A stretch of 6,149 nucleotides of DNA from Deltaproteobacteria bacterium (lineage in GTDB: Bacteria > Desulfobacterota > Desulfobacteria > Desulfobacterales > Desulfatirhabdiaceae), in the NCBI GenBank assembly GCA_026388755.1, contig JAPLJE010000216.1:2130-8278 (forward strand), written 5' to 3'. This document shows, one piece after another, positions 1 through 5,165 of the stretch. The translations under genes and the position numbers were made by a program. The notes beneath the pieces are model-generated. The model saw only the letters and a program-made list of their open reading frames with translations, was not told the origin of the DNA and did not search any database. Every line of letters starts with the position of its first letter. The stretch's first letter is position 1.

Positions 1-143
1 TCAACCGGCTGCGAGTCCGTATCGCGATCCGTCAGGAACAGCCAGAAACCGGTTATGGCGCAAAGGGACACGATCATGATCAGATAGGTGATTCCCTTGG
101 TAAATGTCATGAAATCCTGAAGCGTGTAAAATCCGCCTTCCAT
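1..143 (-). CDS. hmcD: HmcD, small membrane subunit of the Hmc complex (partial, 3' end beyond the window)
   Basis: Starts with ATG at 143 and runs off the left edge after 47 codons with no stop. A TGAGGA ribosome binding site lies at 150-155, 6 nt upstream. The peptide begins MEGGFYTLQDFMTFTKG, continues into one hydrophobic helix (about residues 18-37, ITYLIMIVSLCAITGFWLFL) and then a charged DRDTDS stretch. This fits HmcD, a very small single-helix protein encoded directly after hmcC in Desulfovibrio hmc operons. Its exact role in the complex is not established; it is presumed to be a structural membrane subunit. It lies 48 nt after the hmcC stop on the same strand, so it should share the hmc transcript. 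The assignment depends on the short sequence plus position; there are no catalytic or cofactor motifs to see. Confidence 0.8.
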   Translation of the reverse strand, partial: MEGGFYTLQDFMTFTKGITYLIMIVSLCAITGFWLFLTDRDTDSQPV

Positions 144-191
144 AATATATCCTCACTTCGGCAAAAGCCTTCTGACTTTCTACCTGAATCG

Positions 192-1364
192 TTAATGCGT
201 GTCTTTATAATCCGGGTGTTCATACAATATCGGCATCTTGGTGACAATAAACCGGAAAACCAGAATACCGACCACAACGATAAATACGGATACCATGATT
301 TCCATCCAGTGGGGAAAATACCGCTCGCTGGATGGGAGTTGCCAGTTAAACGCGATCAATGAGATATTCAGCCGGTTAAGCACAATTCCCAGAACCGTCA
401 ATAGAGCCGTCCAGCGAATGAGTTTGACGTTTCTATCCCGAACCCCCACTGCGTAAAGGAAACAAGGCAGTGCGACAAATCCGAGCAACTCAAACAGGAA
501 CCATGCCCCATAACCCGTCGTCAGGTAATGCCAGTTGTTGGAGATCGCCAGGCCGATGATCTTGATGGTGAAATATCCTGCAAGAACCAGCGAAGCTGCC
601 TTTCCAAACCCAAGAGTCACACCGGTGTTTTCCTTCAGATGGGTTCCATCCATTTTATCTTCAAAATAATGATGCGACAGCGTGCTTTCAAAAATAACCA
701 TGGAAAGCCCTGCGATAATACTGGTTACGAAAAAATACACCGGAAGGTAAGTAGAATACCACAGGGGATGAAGCTTTGATGGCGCAATCAGGTAAAGGGC
801 TCCAAGGGATGATTGATGCAGGGTTGAAAGCACCACACCGAAGATGGTGAGCAGCATGGTCAGACGAACCACCAGATTTCGGGCTTTTTGCAGCCCGAGC
901 CATTCCAGGGCAGCCGGCGTAAATTCAATGAAGAGTACCGTCAGATACAAGGCCACGCAGGCGCCGACCTCAAAGAGGAGCGAAGTAGTCCCCGACTGAA
1001 CAATGAATGGATAGGGAAGCCTCCAGGGACGACCGACATCATAGTTCAGCGCAAAAACAACCAGGGCATACCCCAGAAAACCGGTTAAAATGGCTGGCCG
1101 GACTGCCGAATGGTAGCGCTTCATTCCAAAAATATACACGGCCGCGGAGGTAACAAAACCGCCTGCTGCCAGGGAAACCCCGCAGAGAAGATCAAATCCG
1201 ATCCACAAACCCCAGGGATTGTTGTCGGAAAGATTGGTGACTGCGGCAAGTCCTTTTGTGAATCTCAGCACCGTAATAAAAAAGCCAATGACCAAGATAA
1301 TCCCCGCAAAGATATTAAAGGGGGTTAGAAGCGATTTGTTGACGGACAGGGTTTTTTCAGACAT
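192..1364 (-). CDS. hmcC: HmcC, NrfD/PsrC-type integral membrane subunit of the Hmc complex
   Basis: Protein of 390 aa, predominantly hydrophobic, with about ten predicted membrane helices (roughly residues 15-36, 52-78, 89-107, 128-150, 167-188, then five more, the last near 355-380) and a short polar C-terminus ending [10 protein letters not shown]. NrfD/PsrC-family subunits carry no cofactor of their own in most characterised cases and exchange electrons with the quinone pool or pass them between partner subunits; HmcC is the membrane core that docks the HmcB iron-sulfur protein. Signature stretches such as [36 protein letters not shown] and [16 protein letters not shown] match my recollection of Desulfovibrio HmcC very closely, and the length agrees. 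An upstream in-frame ATG at 1397 would add 11 polar residues, but the ATG at 1364 has AGGAGG 6 nt before it and gives the usual N-terminus (MSEKTL). It overlaps the end of hmcB by 8 nt. Confidence 0.93.
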   Translation of the reverse strand: MSEKTLSVNKSLLTPFNIFAGIILVIGFFITVLRFTKGLAAVTNLSDNNPWGLWIGFDLLCGVSLAAGGFVTSAAVYIFGMKRYHSAVRPAILTGFLGYALVVFALNYDVGRPWRLPYPFIVQSGTTSLLFEVGACVALYLTVLFIEFTPAALEWLGLQKARNLVVRLTMLLTIFGVVLSTLHQSSLGALYLIAPSKLHPLWYSTYLPVYFFVTSIIAGLSMVIFESTLSHHYFEDKMDGTHLKENTGVTLGFGKAASLVLAGYFTIKIIGLAISNNWHYLTTGYGAWFLFELLGFVALPCFLYAVGVRDRNVKLIRWTALLTVLGIVLNRLNISLIAFNWQLPSSERYFPHWMEIMVSVFIVVVGILVFRFIVTKMPILYEHPDYKDTH

Positions 1365-2427
1365 CCGATGCCTCCTGTTTGACGCTGGCGGCTTCATCCA
1401 GAGCTTTTTTTACAGCCTGTTTGATGGCCGAATCCTTATCTTTCTGGGCGTCTTTCCGGGCTTTATCCAGCTCGCCGGCCAATTTTTGTTTTGCCAACGC
1501 CTCGGTTTTTTCAACTGCCTCAGCCACTGCCAGAGCCTGTTCTTCGGCAGACACCTTTTCCTTGCGCTGGGTGATGGCATAGATTCCGGTCAGCAAAACC
1601 GGCCATAGCCCCACAACGATGGGTACAGCCCCCAGAGCGCCGGAAGTCAGTTCGGGGGCCGGGGTAATGCCCAGATCTTCCCTCATGCCGATTTGTTTAA
1701 ACGGAGCGCCTGAAATGTACAACCAGCTTGTCCCTCCCATCTCGGTTTCGCCATAAATGTGGTCCACATACCGTTCCGGATGCTTTTTAATCCTTTCGCG
1801 GGCAATATTCAGGATATCCCTGCGCTTGCCGAACGTGAGGGCCTCTTTGGGACAGGCTTCGACGCAACCCGGAAGCTGGCCTTGCAAAATCCGGGGACGG
1901 CACATGGTGCATTTCATCACCCGCGGGGAAAATGCATTGTCGTATTCATAGCAAGGAATTTCAAATGGACAGGCGACCATGCAATAGCGGCATCCGACAC
2001 AAACGGTGTGATCGTAAGTTACAGAACCTTCTGGCGATTTCTTAAACGCTTTTACAAAGCAGGCCGAAGCACAGGCAGGCTCCAGGCAGTGATTGCACTG
2101 TTTTTTTACAAATATCGGCTGTTTTGAATTCGTTTCATTTTCAAACCGGTTCACTACCGTGAATGCCTTTGCCGTAGTCCGGCGTTTTTGATTCAGGACG
2201 GTTAAATCTTTAAACGGCAGGTCCGGCGGCGGAAGTTCATTGACTTTGTTGCAGGCTGTTTCACATGCCCGGCATCCTACGCACAAGGAAATATCATGCA
2301 GGATTGCAAAACTGTCCGGATATCCCTTGAAATGAACTGTGGAAGAAGCATTGGCGCTTCTTCCCAAAACAGTGCTTGCGCCTGCTGCCCCGATCCATCC
2401 CAGAAACCTTCTTCGTGTTAACGACAT
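1357..2427 (-). CDS. hmcB: HmcB, periplasmic 4x[4Fe-4S] ferredoxin-like subunit with Tat signal, membrane anchor and charged tail
   Basis: Protein of 356 aa. It begins with a twin-arginine signal (LTRRRFLGW, residues 3-11, then a hydrophobic alanine-rich segment to about 27), so it is exported folded with its clusters. Sixteen ligand cysteines form four groups: C49/52/55/59, C111/114/119/123, C143/146/149/153 and C173/176/188/192, the NrfC/DsrO/HmcB arrangement of four [4Fe-4S] clusters; C159 is extra. A single hydrophobic helix (about 263-286) follows, then a 70-residue Ala/Lys/Glu-rich tail probably forming a coiled coil. Its likely role is to move electrons between HmcA haems and the HmcC membrane core. 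Desulfovibrio HmcB as I recall it has the same anchor and charged tail. The start at 2427 is preferred over the ATG at 2454 because AGAGGT lies 6 nt upstream and the Tat signal then sits at the N-terminus. Confidence 0.93.
   Translation of the reverse strand: MSLTRRRFLGWIGAAGASTVLGRSANASSTVHFKGYPDSFAILHDISLCVGCRACETACNKVNELPPPDLPFKDLTVLNQKRRTTAKAFTVVNRFENETNSKQPIFVKKQCNHCLEPACASACFVKAFKKSPEGSVTYDHTVCVGCRYCMVACPFEIPCYEYDNAFSPRVMKCTMCRPRILQGQLPGCVEACPKEALTFGKRRDILNIARERIKKHPERYVDHIYGETEMGGTSWLYISGAPFKQIGMREDLGITPAPELTSGALGAVPIVVGLWPVLLTGIYAITQRKEKVSAEEQALAVAEAVEKTEALAKQKLAGELDKARKDAQKDKDSAIKQAVKKALDEAASVKQEASDV
1371..1376 (-). promoter_or_regulatory. Ribosome binding site of hmcC inside the hmcB coding region
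   Basis: A perfect AGGAGG on the minus strand, 6 nt before the ATG at 1364, lies within the last codons of hmcB. It decides the hmcC start against the alternative ATG at 1397, which has no comparable site. With the 8-nt overlap of the two frames (1357-1364) it suggests translational coupling of hmcB and hmcC. Confidence 0.8.
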
Positions 2428-2433
2428 GTCGCT

Positions 2434-2439
2434 ACCTCT
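2434..2439 (-). promoter_or_regulatory. Ribosome binding site of hmcB
   Basis: AGAGGT on the minus strand, 6 nt ahead of the ATG at 2427. It supports the shorter reading frame that starts right at the Tat signal, rather than the ATG at 2454. Confidence 0.65.
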
Positions 2440-2459
2440 GTTGATACGAATCATGATCA

Positions 2460-2490
2460 GGAGTTCGAAAGAACCGCTTTCCCGAACTTC
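2460..2490 (-). other. Imperfect stem-loop in the hmcA-hmcB gap
   Basis: The 128-nt gap between the hmcA stop and the hmcB start contains an inverted repeat: AGTTCG at 2462-2467 pairs with CGAACT at 2483-2488, extended by one wobble and one G-C pair outside, and AAAG (2468-2471) can pair with CTTT (2477-2480) inside. No T-run follows on the minus strand, so it does not look like a terminator. A transcript processing or stability element that sets the relative amount of hmcA and the downstream genes is possible but unproven. Confidence 0.3.
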
Positions 2491-2555
2491 CGCTCTTTCT
2501 GACTTCGATATTTATCCCTAATATCCTTCTGTCTTCCGTCTATCTACCTGAGCAG

Positions 2556-4130
2556 TTACTTTTTTTCCTTGTGACATTCCGTACAGCCCATGGGTTTTTC
2601 CATTCCCATTGCCTTATGGCAGCCCATGCACTGCTGATGGTAGGCACCCAGCAGTCCGGGTGCCATAAGATTTTTTTCGTTAAAGGGCTTGTTGTGGCAG
2701 CTCTGACATTTAGGAGGCTTCATCGAAACCGGACTATTGTGATGACATCCCTGGCAGAGGGTCATCTGATCCGGATGAAAATTGCCTGCCAGTTTGTTGT
2801 CAGCAATATTTTTCAAAAGTGTCTGTGCAACCTTGCGATGCGGAAACTCAGCTGGTTCAAACTGTTGAACCAGGGCCTTGATCACCACTTTTTCCGGAAT
2901 ATCCTTCAGCATCTGTTCCGAAAAGGGAGCGGCCATAGAACTTCGGGAATCCAGCATCGCTCTGGCCATCAGGGGCTCTTCGCTTAAGGGAATCGGCTCG
3001 GTAGTCTGCAGAATGGGTTTCATGTGACATTTCAGACAGGCCAGTTCGTCTTTTTTCGTTCTATCGATGAAACTGTGGCAGCCGGCACATTTGACATCGG
3101 CTTTCTTGAGGTCATGGCAACCCTTACAGCTTTCGACGGAATTCGCCTGATGCATGGCACGGTCCAGTGTCACGCCTTTGCTTTCTTTGGTACCGATCAG
3201 GCTATGGCATTTGCTGCAGGCGTTCAGGTCTTCATGGTGACAGACACGGCAGGTATCCATATAGCCTTCGTGGGCTTTGTGATCAAATGGCGTAAAATTC
3301 ATGTGGATTTCGGGCTGCAACTGATCTTTGCTGGTTTTGATCAGAACCGCATCCGGCTGGTTGCGTTTGACGCGGGGAACATCTTTTACCTTTTCGATCA
3401 TGGCCTGCTGTTTCGGGTCATGGCATCCGCTGCATAGGGTCGGGCCCGCTTTTTTCCCGGCGGCAACGGTTTTTCGGTGACAGTCTATGCAGCCGATGTG
3501 CGAGGCCAGTCGATCGGAAATACGATTTTCCTCTGTGACTTCCTTATGACAGTAACGACAGGAGCTTTCTTTTTCCTTGGCATAAAATAGTTTTTTGGTT
3601 TTTTCATCATATTCATGGTGGCAAAACTCACATTTATTCTCATGAGCTTTGGTGTGGCGGAAGTGAAGGGATTTGTCAAAGCCCATGGGCTGGCTAATGG
3701 AAACAACATCGGGTTTTTCTTTATGACAGCCTCCGCATTCAACCGGGCCAGCTTTTTCGCCTGCGGATGCGGTCTGCTTATGGCATTCGATACAGCGGGA
3801 ATGATACAGGTCCATGACCTGTTTCTTGGAATCATCCTTGAGTCTCAGAAATTTTAAAGAAAGTCGATCTTTTTCGGTTAAATGGCAGGCAGCACAGTCT
3901 TTTTTATTTTTTTCCAGAGCCTTGGTATGATTGTCATGGAGAAATTCAACACCCGGACGCTCCAGCTTTCCAAAAGCTTTCAGCATATCTATCATAATCA
4001 CATCTGCATGTTTTTGATCCCCTTCCTGCGGCTGACTCTCGCTGCCATAAGCGACAATTCCCCAGATGGATACAATGACAATTGCAGCCGGTATAATGGA
4101 CTTAATCAGTAAAGATCTCACTTTCCCCAT
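2556..4130 (-). CDS. hmcA: HmcA, 16-haem high-molecular-weight cytochrome c
   Basis: Protein of 524 aa with sixteen CXXCH haem c motifs, their first cysteines at residues 79, 113, 132, 167, 191, 214, 233, 294, 305, 335, 348, 365, 459, 462-region excluded, then 475, 501 and 516. Sixteen haems is the exact number in Desulfovibrio HmcA, whose structure has c3-like tetrahaem and c7-like trihaem modules plus an isolated haem. Many additional histidines (for example 68, 110, 156, 159, 284, 287, 327, 431, 452, 498) can supply distal ligands. An N-terminal Sec signal (residues 1 to about 29, hydrophobic IIPAAIVIVSIWGIVAYG) sends it to the periplasm; cleavage after AYG is plausible, but it could remain as an anchor. 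Diagnostic stretches DIPEKVVIKAL, FPHRK and TLCQGCHHNSPVSMKPPKC match HmcA. It accepts electrons from hydrogenase via tetrahaem cytochrome c3. First gene of the operon; AAGGA at 4139-4143 is 8 nt upstream. A motif-free stretch (about 370-458) separates haem 12 from haem 13. Confidence 0.96.
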   Translation of the reverse strand: MGKVRSLLIKSIIPAAIVIVSIWGIVAYGSESQPQEGDQKHADVIMIDMLKAFGKLERPGVEFLHDNHTKALEKNKKDCAACHLTEKDRLSLKFLRLKDDSKKQVMDLYHSRCIECHKQTASAGEKAGPVECGGCHKEKPDVVSISQPMGFDKSLHFRHTKAHENKCEFCHHEYDEKTKKLFYAKEKESSCRYCHKEVTEENRISDRLASHIGCIDCHRKTVAAGKKAGPTLCSGCHDPKQQAMIEKVKDVPRVKRNQPDAVLIKTSKDQLQPEIHMNFTPFDHKAHEGYMDTCRVCHHEDLNACSKCHSLIGTKESKGVTLDRAMHQANSVESCKGCHDLKKADVKCAGCHSFIDRTKKDELACLKCHMKPILQTTEPIPLSEEPLMARAMLDSRSSMAAPFSEQMLKDIPEKVVIKALVQQFEPAEFPHRKVAQTLLKNIADNKLAGNFHPDQMTLCQGCHHNSPVSMKPPKCQSCHNKPFNEKNLMAPGLLGAYHQQCMGCHKAMGMEKPMGCTECHKEKK

Positions 4131-4222
4131 GATACGATTCCTTGTGAAATATCAATGCGCAATAATCAATTAATTCAATGAATAAAAAAACCACTGATCG
4201 ATAGCATATATAAAATAAATCA

Positions 4223-4240
4223 ATTTGTGTAAGATCAAAT
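4223..4240. promoter_or_regulatory. CRP/FNR-like inverted repeat upstream of hmcA (candidate operator)
   Basis: ATTTG at 4223-4227 and CAAAT at 4236-4240 form an 18-bp imperfect dyad. Inside it TTGTG-N4-ATCAA resembles a CRP/FNR-family site with one half of each type (TTGTG and ATCAA). It lies about 95-110 bp upstream of the hmcA start codon, a reasonable place for a redox-responsive regulator of hmc. The match is short, so this is a candidate only. Confidence 0.3.
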
Positions 4241-4294
4241 CCGCTGACTTGCGGCATTTTCCAAAGGCATCGTCTTTGAACGATAAAAACTCAT

Positions 4295-4366
4295 GGGGAT
4301 TTCGTTTGGGTGCACATGGTTGACGAAATCCCTCTGGCTCCCATTTTGAAAAGGGGGGAGCTTTTG
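4295..4366. repeat. Two adjacent stem-loops, possibly a REP-like dispersed element
   Basis: A perfect 10-bp inverted repeat, GGGATTTCGT (4296-4305) with ACGAAATCCC (4323-4332), encloses a 17-nt loop. Four bases later a second stem, GCTCCC (4337-4342) with GGGAGC (4356-4361), is followed by TTTT (4362-4365). The mix of AAATCCC and CCC-TTTT-AAAA-GGGGGAG blocks is the style of short intergenic repeats scattered through many deltaproteobacterial genomes. The second stem plus T-run could also act as a weak rightward terminator. No second copy exists in this window, so its repeat nature is inference. Confidence 0.35.
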
Positions 4367-4426
4367 CCTTTAGTCGACGATATTACACTGGGTTCAGCGG
4401 TTGAGACTTGAATGTTATTAGTCGAG

Positions 4427-4453
4427 AACTTTTGACATGTCAAAAGTTTTTTT
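4427..4453 (+). terminator. Perfect 22-bp palindrome followed by seven T (terminator-like hairpin or operator)
   Basis: AACTTTTGACA at 4427-4437 is followed directly by its exact reverse complement to 4448, and the T-run spans 4447-4453. As RNA on the plus strand it folds into a 9-bp stem with a CAUG loop and a U-tail, an intrinsic-terminator shape, although the stem is A/U-rich and therefore weak. No gene ends nearby on this strand, so if it terminates anything it would be an unrecognised short transcript. The alternative is a binding site for a dimeric regulator (TTTTGAC-AT-GTCAAAA) between the two divergent units. Confidence 0.35.
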
Positions 4454-4536
4454 CCAACGACGTCATGTTTTTTATATTAATTTTTATATTCCTGTCCGGT
4501 TTCTTAAATGCTGCTATTTTTATTGGGAATTTGGAA

Positions 4537-4564
4537 TTGACTTTTAGCATCAGACAATTGTAAT
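4537..4564 (+). promoter_or_regulatory. Candidate sigma-70-type promoter for the 4680 gene and coaBC
   Basis: TTGACT (4537-4542) and TGTAAT (4559-4564) each match the -35 and -10 consensus at five of six positions, with a 16-nt spacer. Transcription would begin near 4571, giving a leader of about 110 nt before the ATG at 4680. The -10 box covers the in-frame ATG at 4563, which argues against that codon being the translation start. Confidence 0.55.
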
Positions 4565-4663
4565 GGAAGAATATCGTATTTTGTTTACCAGACATTCAAT
4601 CTATGACATCGGGCATCCATTAATACTTCTTTTTGAAGCATTATCTTTAATTACCATCAGCAT

Positions 4664-4669
4664 AGGAGG
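4664..4669 (+). promoter_or_regulatory. Ribosome binding site deciding the start of the 4680 gene
   Basis: AGGAGG, 10 nt before the ATG at 4680. The upstream in-frame ATG at 4563 has no such site and would place 39 residues ahead of a typical signal peptide. Confidence 0.75.
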
Positions 4670-4679
4670 CTGTATTCAC

Positions 4680-5150
4680 ATGACAAAACAACGGTTCATG
4701 ACTTTCATCGTGTTCGGGGCCATCACATTTTTTTTGATGAGTAACGCCATTGCCGATTCCGATACAAAGGGTGAAACATCCCCGTCAGCGGTTCAAAAAG
4801 ATCAGGGATCAGCCTCTGTATATCGCGACTTTGCCGATGTTCTGGTTCCCAGCGAAATGGAGCCCGATTCCGATTCCTCTTTTGTTTATACAACCTCCGG
4901 GCTGACAGTAGGGGTTATGACTGTCAAAGGCCGTGTGGAAACTGAATCGCTTATTGCCTTTTTCCAAAACAACATGGTTAAGGACAACTGGAAACTGATC
5001 AGCCGTTTTAAATCTCCCAAAACCCTCATGCTTTTTCGAAAGGAAGCCCGGTGGTCTGCGATCATTATCAGCGAAGGATTTTATTATACCTACGCGGAAA
5101 TATGGGTTGCACCCACTGTGGGGGATGCCGATACCGGATTGCTGAAATAG
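4680..5150 (+). CDS. Small exported protein of unknown function, upstream of coaBC
   Basis: Protein of 156 aa. Residues 1 to about 26 form a Sec signal peptide (MTKQRF, then hydrophobic MTFIVFGAITFFLMSN, likely cleavage at AIA/DS); there is no lipobox cysteine, so it should be a soluble periplasmic protein. After a polar linker to about residue 50 comes one compact domain: DVLVPSEMEPDSDSSFVYTT, a short strand (LTVGVMTVKGRVE), a helix (SLIAFFQNNMVKDN), then strands (WKLISRFKSPKTLMLFRKE and WSAIIISEG) and a closing AEIWVAPT. There are no cysteines and no recognisable catalytic or metal motif. It resembles small conserved exported proteins I recall from deltaproteobacteria, none with a known function; I cannot name the family. 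It is 15 nt from coaBC on the same strand, so the two are probably co-transcribed. The start is set by the AGGAGG at 4664-4669 and the signal peptide. Confidence 0.8.
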   Translation: MTKQRFMTFIVFGAITFFLMSNAIADSDTKGETSPSAVQKDQGSASVYRDFADVLVPSEMEPDSDSSFVYTTSGLTVGVMTVKGRVETESLIAFFQNNMVKDNWKLISRFKSPKTLMLFRKEARWSAIIISEGFYYTYAEIWVAPTVGDADTGLLK

Positions 5151-5165
5151 CGCAAGGCAATTGCC

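Larger units (their letters stand above)
4131..4679. other. Divergent intergenic region, gene-free, AT-rich and rich in inverted repeats
   Basis: This 549-bp stretch separates the start codons of the leftward hmc operon and the rightward exported-protein/coaBC unit. I see no credible gene in it. The part nearest hmcA (4150-4240) is very AT-rich and should hold the hmc promoter, but no convincing -35/-10 pair stood out on the minus strand. Inverted repeats lie at 4223-4240, 4241-4254 (CCGC/GCGG), 4269-4284 (ATCGT/ACGAT), 4296-4332, 4337-4361 and 4427-4448. An 8-bp direct repeat TTAGTCGA occurs at 4370-4377 and 4418-4425. The right part carries the promoter and leader of the 4680 gene. Confidence 0.7.

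Noticed and set aside
2571..3437. Plus-strand open frames of about 137 codons opposite hmcA
   Set aside because: They are antisense shadows of a cysteine/histidine-rich gene with sixteen CXXCH motifs; no ribosome binding sites or protein-like domain content.
3485..3835. Minus-strand open frame of 116 codons inside hmcA in another frame
   Set aside because: Overlaps hmcA entirely, and the hmcA frame encodes five haem motifs across the same bases.
192..4130. Reading the operon as dsrMKJOP, tmc or nrf
   Set aside because: HmcB and HmcC resemble DsrO/NrfC and DsrP/NrfD, but the cytochrome has sixteen haems, not three (DsrJ), four (TmcA) or five (NrfA), and the HmcA-specific stretches match.
4241..4366. 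A known riboswitch (for example c-di-GMP GEMM, often near cytochrome genes) in the hmc leader
   Set aside because: Neither strand shows the GEMM core or another riboswitch signature that I recognise; only generic hairpins are visible.
4505..4525. Sigma-54 promoter (GG-N10-GC spacing near 4498-4512)
   Set aside because: The spacing fits, but the bases around GG and GC do not match TGGCAC and TTGCA.
4563..4679. N-terminal extension of the exported protein from the ATG at 4563
   Set aside because: It lies in a candidate -10 box, has no ribosome binding site, and would bury a clear signal peptide; the ATG at 4680 has AGGAGG and begins the signal peptide.
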